Source of the DNA: Plantago ovata
Taxonomy: Eukaryota > Streptophyta > Magnoliopsida > Lamiales > Plantaginaceae
NCBI GenBank assembly: GCA_028274465.1
Contig: CM051458.1
Span: forward strand, 17,437,566-17,501,565
DNA length: 64,000 nt
Direction: 5' to 3'
Shown here: in pieces, positions 1 through 9,241 of the stretch
Layout of the letters: each line of letters begins with the position of its first letter
Position numbering within the stretch: the first letter of the stretch is position 1
The notes under the pieces: model-generated
Database searches by the model: none
The model's input: only the letters and a program-made list of their open reading frames with translations
Told to the model about the DNA's origin: nothing
Program-made: the position numbers and the translations under genes

Positions 1-1
1 T

Positions 2-1122
2 ACAAAACCTTTACAACTCTTACACATGGACTTGTTTGAATCTTCTTCAACAAGCTATGCTGGTAAGAAGTATGGTCTAGTCGTGGTAGATGACTATTCA
101 AGATTCACTTGGGTAGTATTCATCAAACACAAATCTGAAACCAAGACTGAAATACCTAACTTGCTGAATAAGCTTGAAGTCATGAAAAATGACAAGGTAA
201 GAGTCATAAGGACAGACCATGGTACTGAGTTTGTAAACCAGTACATAACTGAATATTGTACCTCCAAAGGTATTCAACATCAGTTATCCTCAGTAAGGAC
301 ACCACAGCAAAATGGTGTTGCTGAACGGAAGAATCGTACCCTGAAAGAAGCCGCAAGAACAATGCTTGCTGACACTGAGATAAGTGAGGCTTACTGGGTT
401 GAAGCGATTAATACCGCCTGCTATACTCAGAATAGATGTTTGATTACTAAGGAATACAACAAAACTCCTTATGAATTGTTTGTTGGAAGACCTCTAACAT
501 CACTCATCTAAGAGTATTTGGTTGCAAGTGTTTCGTTCTTAACAATGGTAGAGAATACCTAAGAACATTTCAACCAAAGGCAGACGAAGCGATATTTCTT
601 GGCTACTCCTTGCATAGTAAAGCTTATAGAGTTTACAACAAAAAGGCACAAAATATTGAAGAATCTGTGCATGTTGTATTCTACGAAAAGACACAAGGTG
701 TGCTTGCTGAAGAAGAAATATCAGAATGTATGAAAAAGCTAATCATACATGAGCAAAGAACTGAGTCTGATGCTAGGCAAATCAAGTCACTTGAACTAAA
801 TGATGATTCTGACAATGATTCTCCTTCCCCGAGTCATGACAAGATAAATATAGTTCACGACAAAGAATTTCCAGCAAAAGATGCGGTTGCTCCGGAAGTT
901 GCTGAAATTACGCAATCTCCAGTGCCTGCTGATGAAATATCTCAACCCAGCAATGCTGAGCAAGCAGTTGCTGACGATCAAATCTCAGCAGAGACACAAA
1001 TTCCCAGTATTACTGAACAAGTACATACTGAAGAGTCACATGCTGATAAGCAAACATATCCTGATCCAACAAACAGGAAACCTGTTAATAAATGGATTAG
1101 AGATCATCCCTCTACGATATGA
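2..1122 (+). pseudogene. Sirevirus integrase core and C-terminal linker (broken)
   Basis: The reading frame is open from the window edge. It starts with the end of the integrase zinc region and continues into the catalytic core: HMDLF gives the first acidic residue, RTDHGTEF the second and NGVAERKNR the glutamate. This is the DDE integrase that inserts the cDNA. The frame stops at 511 in the middle of the conserved GRP..HLRVFGC region. The rest of that domain reads on from about 520 in another frame, consistent with a single-base deletion near 500. From 610 to 1122 the frame encodes the integrase C-terminal part and an acidic, low-complexity linker rich in AE, VAE and DE. That frame ends at DHPSTI, and the RT frame starts four bases earlier, so a second frameshift lies near 1115. 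Not functional as it stands. Confidence 0.88.
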
Positions 1123-2768
1123 TTGGCGATATTAATAAACGCCAAGTGACTAGATCCAAAGCTACTCAAGGACTTGCTGAAGAAGCAACTGTCGTAGAAG
1201 TAGAATCTTTATTCTCTTGTTTTGTTTCAGAAATTGAACCTAAAACCATAGAAGAAGCTTTGAAGCATTCTAAATGGATAAAGGCAATGCAAGAAGAATT
1301 GGATCAATTTGAAAGAAACAAAGTCTGGAAACTTGTGCCACTTGCTGAAAATAAGAAAGCTATTGGTACAAAGTGGGTGTTCAGAAACAAGCTGAGCGAG
1401 TCTGGTGAAGTAACAAGAAACAAAGCACGCTTAGTTGCTCAAGGTTACTGTCAGACTGAAGGATTGGACTATGATGAGTCTTACGCTCCAGTTGCAAGAT
1501 TGGATGCAATTAGGCTTTTCTTGGCCTTTGCTGCTCACAATGACTTCATTGTTTACCAAATGGATGTTAAGAGTGCATTCTTAAATGGTGAACTTGCTGA
1601 AGAAGTCTACCTAGAACAACCCCCTGGCTTTGAACTTCCCTCAGAAACCAAGATGGTATATAAGCTTCAGAAAGCTGTATATGGTCTAAAGCAAGCACCA
1701 AGAGCATGGTATGATACCTTAGCTAAGTTCTTGCTGGAAAATGGTTTCAAGAAAGGTGAAGTTGACAAAACTCTTTTTACCATGAACCATGATGGTAAAT
1801 TAATCTTAGTTCAAATTTATGTGGATGACATAATTTTTGGATCTAAGGACAAGCAACTTTGTGATGATTTTGCCAAACTCATGACAAATAAGTTTGAAAT
1901 GAGTATGATGGGAAAATTGAATTATTTCCTAGGGTTGCAAGTCAAGCAACTCAAAGATGGAATATTCATAAATCAAGCAAAGTATGCGAAAGAAATGCTC
2001 ATAAAGTTTAGGATCAAAGAGGATGAAAAACCTGAAAAGATCCCTATGAGTGTTGGTACCAAATTGGGCTATACTAAAGAGGACAAAAGTGTTGAAGAAC
2101 ACAAGTATAGGAAGCTCATTGGTTCCTTGTTGTATTTAACAGCAAGTAGACCTGACATTCAGTATGCTGTTTGTGTGTGTGCAAGATTCCAATCGGATCC
2201 AAGAGAATCACACTACAAAAAGGCAATTAAAATACTGAAATATGTTAAAGGTACAGTCAATGTTGGATTATGGTATCCAAAAGATTCTGGACTTGAATTG
2301 GTTGGCTATTCTGATGCTGATCATGGTGGATCAACTCTTGATAGAAAAAGTACCTCTGGAACTTGTCAGTTTTTGGGTACTAGATTAATATCATGGTTCA
2401 GCAAGAAGCAAACGTGTGTCGCCAATTCATCTACAGAATCTGAATACATTGCAGCTGGTTGTTGCACAGCTCAAATCCTATGGATTCAGCAACAATTAAG
2501 AGATTATGGTATTTCTGCAAAGAAAACACCAATCTTTTGTGATAATACAAGTGCTATTGCAATTACGCAAAATCCTAAGTTTCACTCTAGGACCAAGCAC
2601 ATTGATATTAGACATCATTTCATTAGAGATCATGTGGAAAAAGGTGATATTGAGGTTGTGAAAGTAGGTACTGAAGATCAGCTTGCTGACATCTTTACCA
2701 AGCCCCTACCGGATAATAGGTTCGCAATGCTAAGGTATAACCTTGGATTGATTGAACTACCTCAATAA
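1119..2768 (+). CDS. Ty1/copia reverse transcriptase-RNase H (Sirevirus type)
   Basis: 549 residues without an internal stop. Residues about 65-310 are the RT: the [11 protein letters not shown] motif is at 147-157 and the catalytic YVDD at 234-237. Residues about 393-505 are RNase H, with acidic residues in GYSDAD (399), STESEY (442) and FCDNTSA (475). The C-terminus (DIFTKPLP...) is the usual end of plant copia pol. The enzyme copies element RNA into cDNA inside the virus-like particle. In a working element this segment would be fused in frame to gag-PR-IN. Here the ATG at 1119 only follows a frameshift, so this is a well-preserved domain of a broken polyprotein. Confidence 0.93.
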   Translation: MIGDINKRQVTRSKATQGLAEEATVVEVESLFSCFVSEIEPKTIEEALKHSKWIKAMQEELDQFERNKVWKLVPLAENKKAIGTKWVFRNKLSESGEVTRNKARLVAQGYCQTEGLDYDESYAPVARLDAIRLFLAFAAHNDFIVYQMDVKSAFLNGELAEEVYLEQPPGFELPSETKMVYKLQKAVYGLKQAPRAWYDTLAKFLLENGFKKGEVDKTLFTMNHDGKLILVQIYVDDIIFGSKDKQLCDDFAKLMTNKFEMSMMGKLNYFLGLQVKQLKDGIFINQAKYAKEMLIKFRIKEDEKPEKIPMSVGTKLGYTKEDKSVEEHKYRKLIGSLLYLTASRPDIQYAVCVCARFQSDPRESHYKKAIKILKYVKGTVNVGLWYPKDSGLELVGYSDADHGGSTLDRKSTSGTCQFLGTRLISWFSKKQTCVANSSTESEYIAAGCCTAQILWIQQQLRDYGISAKKTPIFCDNTSAIAITQNPKFHSRTKHIDIRHHFIRDHVEKGDIEVVKVGTEDQLADIFTKPLPDNRFAMLRYNLGLIELPQ

Positions 2769-2786
2769 AGGATACACTTGGCAGAA

Positions 2787-3150
2787 TGCTGAAACAGGTA
2801 TTCAGCAAGCCAAAGTATTCCTGTCCAAAAGACCAAGTCACTGATTTCTTCTAAGAAATGATAAGTCACAACATGATTGCTGAAACAGGCATTCAGCAAG
2901 TAATTCCTTCAAAACAGGTATTTGTTAGGAAACTTGATCACTTGCTGAGACAGGAACTCAGTAAGTGAAAGAACTTAAGGATTGCTGAGACGGGTACTTA
3001 GACAATCAAAAGATACTGAAACAGGTATTCAAGTATCAAAGGAATTTTCTGAAACGGGAATTCAGAAAAAGAGCAAAATCTCATCTCTCAGATTTTACCA
3101 AAGGATGTCTCAAATTGCAAAAGAATTTACTGATACGGGAAATCAGAAAT
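2787..3150 (+). repeat. Array of about seven hairpins with constant ACRGGNA loop
   Basis: Directly after the pol stop there are repeated inverted repeats built as stem, ACAGG or ACGGG plus two bases, stem. Examples are at 2787-2807, 2877-2900, 2942-2963, 2981-3006, 3012-3037, 3046-3069 and 3125-3150. The half-stems vary (TTGCTGAA, TTGCTGAG, GATACTGAA, TTTTCTGAA, TTTACTGAT), and the opposite half mostly changes to match while the loop stays nearly fixed. The array ends near a purine run AAGGGGGAA at about 3186, which may be a polypurine tract. Sireviruses are known to carry conserved repeats and multiple PPTs here. The function is not known from the sequence. Confidence 0.8.
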
Positions 3151-3185
3151 ATCTTTTAAACTTAGAAAATATGAGATATCTAAGT

Positions 3186-3195
3186 AAGGGGGAAC
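3186..3195 (+). promoter_or_regulatory. Possible polypurine tract
   Basis: The run AAGGGGGAA after the hairpin array resembles plus-strand primer tracts of Sireviruses, which can be present more than once. No LTR start (TG...) with a second copy can be shown to its right, so this is tentative. Confidence 0.3.
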
Positions 3196-3675
3196 TTTCA
3201 GCAAGTAGCTAGATTGTTAATTCAAACTCGCTGAAAAGATTCTTGTCTATTTCAGCAAGCAATCTATCCCTTATTACTCGGTAAAATCAATTTGTGACGT
3301 TAAGCTGGCACAGATAAACTCGCAATAAATCATGACATGAAATTCAATCGTGGCCATTGATTAAAAGGAGTTATTAATCTAACGGCTAACAAAACAAAGA
3401 GAGAGAGTGCTCTGACGGTTTTAGTTAGTGGGCCACTACGCATTCAATGCAAAGGCTCCACTATCTCCAGTGTTTCTCTGTTTTACCCTTGCTGAGAACT
3501 CAAATCGATTGAGTTTCTCACACACCAGAGACACTATATAAAGAAGGAGTTAGAGAAATGACAAAATTCTTTAACTCACATTTCCTTTCTCTGCAATTTC
3601 TAGCCTGAAACTACTGTACCTCCGGTCAAAAAGCAAACTATCTTTTTCGTACAATTTCTTGCTCTATATAAAGAA
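3196..3675 (+). promoter_or_regulatory. Noncoding stretch with promoter-like TATA box ahead of env-like gene
   Basis: No coding sequence is seen. The stretch holds CTATATAAAGAAG near 3532-3543 in a plant-type TATA context. About 130 bases later, just before the ATG, there is a second TATATAAAG (about 3664-3671). This could be the env-like gene's own promoter, or the U3/R part of an LTR I cannot pair. Purely sequence-based. Confidence 0.35.
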
Positions 3676-5740
3676 ATGGCTCCCAAGAGACAGTCATCTA
3701 AGTCCTCAAAATCGTCAAAGGTTGACAGTGCTGAAACACGCATTGCTCCGGTGACTGCTCCGGTGACTTCTCTGACCCAAGACACAGCGAAAGTTGTGTT
3801 GAAAAACGACCGAATCACTGTAAAACCTATGCCTCCGTCATATCTTGACACTGCAAAGTGTGAGATGTTGATGCAATGGGGAGGTTTGCAAAAGAAAAGT
3901 ACATTAGGTACTTTTATGAACAAGAACTTGATGACCAAAATGAAGAGGCGCTTGAGTTCATCAAGCAGCAAGGCCTCATGAACTTTATCTCTGCTCGCAC
4001 TAAGCAAGTGAGCATGATTGATACCATGGAGTTCTACAACAATGCAGAAATCCAGTCCCTTACAGACAGTAATGGAGTCACTGAAAAAGTGATCCTTACT
4101 ATGTTCAGAACACGCAAATCGTCCTGAAATGGACTGATTTAGCGGAGATTTTTCAGATTCCAACCACTGGAACTGAAGATGACGTCACTGCACTGACGAA
4201 GAAATTGAAGCTTTCTACAGTGACGTCAGAAATGCAAAAATGAAGAAAGGCGAGATAGCTCCCGTGACTTGGACAAAGCACGTTAAGAGAAAGCATCTCT
4301 GCCCTTCACTTGGTCTAGTAGCTCTGCTACTGATTAAAGTTCTTGACTCCCAAGTTGGAGGAATTGACCAAGTAGGCCTGAGAAGATGGCCATTGCTGAT
4401 GCATATCCATGAGAATAAATCGGAACTTAACTGGGCTAAGTACATTTTCAACAGGCTTGTTGATTGTGTTACTAAGTTTAAGGTAAAGGTAGAAGACAAC
4501 AAGGTCTCACCTTCCTTTCCAGTTATGTATGGAATCAAGATATGCTATATCCTTGAACATTTAGGATTCAGCTAAGAAACCCATTGCCAATCAAGAAATC
4601 TGTGTGCAATGTGGGAAGATCTTTCTACAAGCAGAATGTACCTAAGATTGCTGGTAAGAAAACCAAGAAGACAACAACTGCAAATGTTGTCACAAGCCAG
4701 CAAGAAAGGTATACAACAGCTGCAGATGTTACCACTCAGCAACTTAGAGATGAAACTGCTGTTGGAGGTGGTAACACAAATGAAACTGCTGTAGAAAACA
4801 ACAAGGTACGTGTAAAGAGCGTTGCTGAAAATGCAACAATAGATGACTCTGGGAAACTGGAGAAATCTAAAAAGAAAAAGAGGAAAGCTGATGATGACAC
4901 TCAGACTGCAGCGTCATCAGCAAATCCCGTACCTAAGAGGAGACGGACAAGTAACAAAAGAAAGAAGACACTGGCTTCTCAGTCAGTCCCCAATGTCCAA
5001 GACTCCTCAGTCAATTCCCAGACAAATGCTGAAACGCATTTGCCAGTAGATGTTGCTGAAATAATTACTGAAACATACATCAGCAATGTTGAAGGTTTGC
5101 GGAAGCCTTCAACAATCAACTTAACTTGATAACTCTACTGAGAATAGACCACAAGGCAGTGGAAATGAAATTCCTGCCCAAGTCCCAGATATCTACATTG
5201 TAGATAATCTAGATGATCAAACCATGGAACCAGTAAGCGACATTGCTGCTGATCTGCAAAGAGCGGCACTGCTGATGCTGCTGAACAGATGGTTGCTGAA
5301 CAAGCAACTCATCAAGTTGCGTGAAACCCAGCTTGCTGATGGACCAGTTGCTGAGATAGCAATGGTTCCTGTTCCTGAAGTTGCTGAAACTCAAGAAGCA
5401 TTATTCAAAGACGCATCTCTTGATGCTGAGAATACTGGCCGAAGTTCACCCAAGACTTCAATTGACAAAGTCCAGCTTGTACTGGAAGATTTAAGCAAAC
5501 AAATGGAGTTGGAGATTGAAGAATCATCCAACAAGTCAATTGATCTCTTCATGACAAGCAGTGAGCTTAAAGGTCAAGTGCTTCTGCTCAACTTGTCAAT
5601 TCAGAGACAAGGGAGATTGCTGAAACCGCACAGCTTTCTCAGTTAGAGCAAACTCAGAAGTCTGCTGAAGAAACAGTCCAAGAAGCTGAAGAAACTGTTA
5701 ATGCTGAAAGGACTGAGCCACAACCTTCCTTCCTCAGCAG

Positions 5741-5814
5741 GTAGTTAATTCAACCATCAGTAAAACTTCAAATTCTGAAAATTGTTCTTTTGCTAAATTA
5801 TTCTTTCTCTACAG
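5741..5814 (+). other. Predicted intron 1 of env-like gene (74 bp)
   Basis: CAGCAG|GTAGTT donor, then a T-rich tract and TCTACAG|AC acceptor. The length is typical of small plant introns. The downstream 69-bp exon (5815-5883) reads TSQDTSQMVAEASEPEPTLP... and also ends CAGCAG. Confidence 0.7.
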
Positions 5815-5883
5815 ACTTCTCAAGATACAAGTCAGATGGTTGCTGAAGCCTCTGAACCAGAACCAACACTCCCTGCTCAGCAG

Positions 5884-5953
5884 GTAGTTAATAATTTTGG
5901 TATAAAAACTAAGTTTGACAGCTTAGTACTTGTGTCTAATTTTAATTTATCAG
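5884..5953 (+). other. Predicted intron 2 of env-like gene (70 bp)
   Basis: CAGCAG|GTAGTT donor and TTTATCAG|GA acceptor, phase 0. The 78-bp exon that follows (5954-6031) reads DEQMEDATPAPHGMEIVLHE... and ends CAGCAG. Confidence 0.72.
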
Positions 5954-6031
5954 GATGAACAAATGGAGGATGCTACTCCAGCTCCTCATGGAATGGAAAT
6001 TGTACTACATGAGCTTGCTGACTCTCAGCAG

Positions 6032-6105
6032 GTAAATCATGTTTCAGATTTAAACTCTAAACAATTCTCCAAACCAATCCTGATCTAAATAAAATTCTTT
6101 TTCAG
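6032..6105 (+). other. Predicted intron 3 of env-like gene (74 bp)
   Basis: CAGCAG|GTAAAT donor and CTTTTTCAG|GC acceptor, phase 0. The frame continues AQKETTEVVLITEDQKTLKT..., and a GTAAGC that could be a further donor lies at 6197. Confidence 0.72.
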
Positions 6106-6196
6106 GCTCAAAAGGAGACCACTGAAGTGGTACTCATCACTGAAGATCAGAAGACTCTGAAGACTTTACTTGAGCTTGAAAGTTGCTGAAGCTCTG

Positions 6197-6772
6197 GTAA
6201 GCCACGTTTTGCTCAGAAAATGAAATTTCAGCAACAGCATTGCATAAGTGAAAATTGAAAAAGAGTAGGTTGTGCTTGCTGAAACTGAGAATGAACACTT
6301 GTGAGAACAAATGTGACCTCTTGTGAATGTACGTGATTTGCGCTACATTGTTACTGTTGAATTCATTCAAATGGTCATTTATTGCAAAGCTTACACACAA
6401 GGACATGAAGACTAGAAGACAAACAAAGGTTGCTGCTGAAAGTACAAAAAGCAGATAGTGACATGGTTAAGGAACAAAAGCCTTAGGATTTGACATTCAA
6501 ACGGCTCCTTACGTGCAAATAGAATAGAGGTCAGCGGCAAAGAGTTGAAGTGTGTCAACAACGTGATCATAACTCGCACTTGTGCTTAAATTCACAAAAC
6601 CGTCAAACCTCTTACTGCCATGATCCTTCCAAGACTTAAAGCTTGAAAAAAAAAAGCTACTTGTGATACGTAGAACAAACTCGGTAAGAAATTAGTTAAG
6701 TGTCTTTCTTTCGAACAAGAACAAGTCTTGACAACCCAGAAACAATCAACTTGTTTATGCCAAAGTATTCCA
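6197..6772. other. Noncoding stretch before the assembly gap
   Basis: Begins with a possible donor GTAAGC at 6197 and has no reading frame I trust. It contains a short A run near 6645-6655. It is probably intron, UTR or LTR of the left copia element. I could not match it to any other part of the window. Confidence 0.4.
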
Positions 6773-6872
6773 NNNNNNNNNNNNNNNNNNNNNNNNNNNN
6801 NNNNNNNNNNNNNNNNNNNNNNNNNNNNNNNNNNNNNNNNNNNNNNNNNNNNNNNNNNNNNNNNNNNNNNNN
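6773..6872. other. Assembly gap of exactly 100 N
   Basis: Exactly 100 Ns, the usual placeholder for a gap of unknown size. The sequences on the two sides belong to different elements (Sirevirus-like copia left, gypsy B right). The 5' LTR and gag-PR of gypsy B must lie inside the gap or be absent. Confidence 0.97.
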
Positions 6873-6992
6873 TTTTTGCTATGTAATTGTTTGATGATTG
6901 TTAGCCTTGAATTTGAGTTATGTTATGATTCGAATTTTTGCTATGGAATTGTTTGATGATTGTTAGCCTTGAATTTGAGTTATGTTATGATT
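6873..6992 (+). repeat. 62-bp tandem duplication at the gap edge
   Basis: The stretch 6873-6930 recurs at 6935-6992 with one difference early in the unit. It lies in the T-rich leader or intron upstream of the env-like ORF and touches the assembly gap, so the true copy number is unknown. Confidence 0.85.
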
Positions 6993-7234
6993 ATGGTGAT
7001 GTTGTGATTGCATGAGAATGTGTTGGATTGGTTGGGTAATTTAATTGGAGAGTTTGTTTGCTTGGTTTAGATTCGTATGGATTTATCGTAACGAAGTGTT
7101 AAAGCTTCTCGATTTGTTCATATGAACTTTAGCAAGCCTTCACACTCACCATGAGATTACTTGAATGAGTATTGGAGTCTAGGAGTCGAGTCTAAGTCTC
7201 TTTCTCTCTTGAAGTTATCTAATAAGATTTTCCT

Positions 7235-7241
7235 AGGTACC
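7235..7241 (+). promoter_or_regulatory. Splice acceptor just upstream of the env-like ATG (gypsy B)
   Basis: TTTTCCTAG|GTACCATGG. The A family has TTTGTAG|GAACCATG in the same place (30078-30087). The spacing from AG to ATG is five bases in both, which suggests that the ORF is expressed from a spliced subgenomic RNA. Confidence 0.55.
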
Positions 7242-8210
7242 ATGGACACAAGAGCCAAGAAGAAAGCAAGGAAGGATGGAGCTTCAACCTCCAAGGAGAT
7301 TCCCCGTGATGAAAGCGACCGTGACCCATACAAAGAATCGGACGCATTGCGGAGGTTCCGATACAACTTCTATAGGGGAGGAGAACGGTCAGTGATTTGG
7401 GACCGTAGCATCTCCTTTACTTCAAAGGACTTGGACGTACTAAAGGGGACAAAATATGAGAACAAGGGGCTTTTCTTTGATGTACCCTATGCACCCTATG
7501 CTCACCATACCAGGCTTATAACGGTGAGAGGATCGATCTTCTATGGGAAAGAACTCTCCGGATGGGATAGAGACCTTGTCGAGGGGGAGTTCCACATTGC
7601 CTTCGAGGACTATAACTATAAGGCCGAAGCGGTACCTCATCGTGGTGTGATGGTCCCTTTCTCACCATTGAGTATCACTAGTTTCATTATGGGACTAGAG
7701 GAACCCTTGCAGGAAGACAAGAATAAGGTAGCATACTATGTGAGTGATCCCTTTGTGCACTATGTCTATGACCCAACGATTGAGAAGTTTCCGAGGAAGA
7801 TAGCCGGGGTTCTGACAACCGAGGACTATAAGCCAAGAAAGACGCGTCTCGATAACACCTTGAAGTATAAAGATTTGCACTTGCACGCCCGCATGATCCT
7901 ACCTTTCGTGGTAGCTAATCTGATCCCGGGACTCATAACCGAAGAGATAACGCCGGAAGTCGGGATCTTAGTCTGTTCCCTCATGGCGAACTTGCCCATC
8001 ACTCTCGGGGACATCATCTTCCAGCAATTCGAGATTAAACGAGAACCCGGCCACCCACTAGTCTTCCCACATTTGATCACTGCTATGTGTGAGAAAGCAA
8101 ATGTGCCAAACATCCGGCGCACCGAGACATCGAGGGAACCAATCGACATAGAGACACACGATCTAATACTCCACCGCTTCGAAGTAGAGCAAGGGTTCGA
8201 ATCCGAGTGA
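7242..8210 (+). CDS. Env-like / putative plant transposon protein of gypsy B, intact
   Basis: I chose the ATG at 7242 because it has a strong context (ACCATGG) and lies five bases after a good splice acceptor (TTTTCCTAG|GTACC). The frame also stays open upstream to 7161. The product is 322 residues. Residues 1-30 are basic (MDTRAKKKARK...), a likely nuclear signal. The rest is a globular, charged domain with motifs such as FYRGGERSVIWDR, KGLFFDVPYAPYAHHT and MILPFVVANLIPG. It resembles the plant transposon-protein domain found in Athila/Tat-type and other plant retroelements at the env position. I see no signal peptide or clear membrane span. No frameshift or stop, unusual in this decayed window. 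The biochemical function is unknown. Confidence 0.65.
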   Translation: MDTRAKKKARKDGASTSKEIPRDESDRDPYKESDALRRFRYNFYRGGERSVIWDRSISFTSKDLDVLKGTKYENKGLFFDVPYAPYAHHTRLITVRGSIFYGKELSGWDRDLVEGEFHIAFEDYNYKAEAVPHRGVMVPFSPLSITSFIMGLEEPLQEDKNKVAYYVSDPFVHYVYDPTIEKFPRKIAGVLTTEDYKPRKTRLDNTLKYKDLHLHARMILPFVVANLIPGLITEEITPEVGILVCSLMANLPITLGDIIFQQFEIKREPGHPLVFPHLITAMCEKANVPNIRRTETSREPIDIETHDLILHRFEVEQGFESE

Positions 8211-8396
8211 TTTTGCGGTGGTGGTACTCCTTTTTGATACTCTTAATTGATGTTGTGACTTTTGACTCTTGTACTCTTTATTTGCTTTTGTAGTGGTGGC
8301 CTGTGTGCCTTTTGTCGTGATTAGTTTAGTCTAGTTTTTGTCATGGTGCCTTAGGTGATTAAGATAGGAAAAAACATCGAAAATCTGGAAACAGGT

Positions 8397-8547
8397 CCAA
8401 GCGAAGCGCTTGGAAGGGCCAAGCGGTCCGCTTGAAATTCCAGGAAGTTTTGCAACTTCCTGGAAATTCAAGCGGAGCGCCTGGAGCCTCCCAAGCGCTC
8501 CGCTTGGCCAAGCGAACCGCTTGGCTCCCGCCAAGCGGTCCGCCTGG
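8397..8547 (+). repeat. CCAAGCG..CGCTTGG palindrome cluster in gypsy B 3' UTR
   Basis: Six palindromes of the type CCAAGCGAAGCGCTTGG, at 8397, 8419, 8469, 8491, 8508 and 8531. In the middle (8435-8468) is a separate near-perfect hairpin, TTCCAGGAAGTT / AACTTCCTGGAA. The same motif cluster is found in all three B LTRs in this window and in the UTR of the - strand copy. Confidence 0.9.
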
Positions 8548-9241
8548 ACCCTGTACCCTAGATTTTCCTCGTTTTTCCATTTTTCTCACCTTTGCGCACC
8601 CGTTTTCACTTGTTTCTTGAGTCCTTTCAGGTACTACTCATATATAGGAGATTGGACACAAACATTTATCTCAGGGAAGTGTACTTTCAATCCAATTTTT
8701 CCTTTTCTTTCAACTTTTCTTTGCTCGAGGACGAGCAAAAGTTTAGGTTTGGGGAGGGGGTATTGGATTTTCAGTACTATATGCTTGTGTGGTTCATACA
8801 TGCCTGATTTTACTCAAGTTCATGTGATTTGTCGTGGTTTTTCAATTTCTTTTGCATGCATATCATCCCTAGATTAGTTCTTGCACGTTGTTGTGTGTGG
8901 AGTTTATTGCCAAGTCTTTTGAACTTTTTTTTATTGAGTAGACTAAGTGTTTATGACCATTGATCATATGTTGCATCTCTTTGCAAGTAGTTTGAGGCTT
9001 GTCTCGCTTGGTTTGTCACATTCGCATATGCACTAGTTAAGCTTAGTAGTCTCGACATCACCTTGAGTGGTGTTTCTTCTGCTGTTGTTCACGATGGCCT
9101 TATGAAATGATGCATGTTAGAGTCTATGCTTGTAACCCGTGTAATTATGTACGTAAGAGGCGACAAGTTTTTCACCTCGATTAGAGATTGCCGAATGCCT
9201 AGGAAGGAGGTAGTGTGAGGTGTGCGATTCCTTGTATTAAA

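Larger units (their letters stand above)
3676..6196 (+). pseudogene. Env-like / plant transposon protein gene downstream of Sirevirus pol, spliced 3' half
   Basis: Starts MAPKRQ with a Ser/Lys-rich head. A globular region follows that resembles the plant transposon-protein domain often found next to retroelement pol genes, e.g. the WPLLMHIHENKSELNWAKYIF stretch around 4387-4450. Frames shift near 3900, near 4190 and between 4575 and 4584. After this comes a low-complexity Lys-rich region (4584-5129), where a cluster such as KKKKRK suggests a nuclear signal. The acidic, Ala/Glu/Gln-rich C-terminal part runs to about 6196 and is cut by three clear introns. Its position after pol matches the env-like ORF of Sireviruses, but I see no obvious signal peptide or membrane span, so an envelope role is not shown. 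Decayed by frameshifts; function unknown. Confidence 0.6.
1..6772 (+). mobile_element. Sirevirus-like Ty1/copia element, 5' part outside window
   Basis: The order integrase, RT, RNase H, repeat-rich noncoding stretch, then an env-like gene is the layout known for Sirevirus copia elements. The RT/RNase H sequence has Sirevirus-type wording, such as the YVDD region and the LTASRPDI stretch. The gag, protease and 5' LTR lie left of the window. I could not find a 3' LTR before the assembly gap, so the right boundary is not defined and 6772 is only the last base before the Ns. Frameshifts in pol and the env-like gene show that the copy is decayed. Confidence 0.75.

Noticed and set aside
3196..3675. 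3' LTR of the left Sirevirus-like element
   Set aside because: No TG start right after the purine run, no second copy and no CA end with duplication; left as noncoding.
6197..6231. Fourth intron of the env-like gene (GTAAGC to TTTCAG)
   Set aside because: Would be only 35 bp, too short for a plant intron; a more distant acceptor could exist but I cannot choose one.
8359..8877. Frames of 60-155 codons over the palindrome cluster
   Set aside because: The translation follows the palindromic repeat (KRSAW/SGPLG patterns) and runs on both strands; no start context or family similarity.
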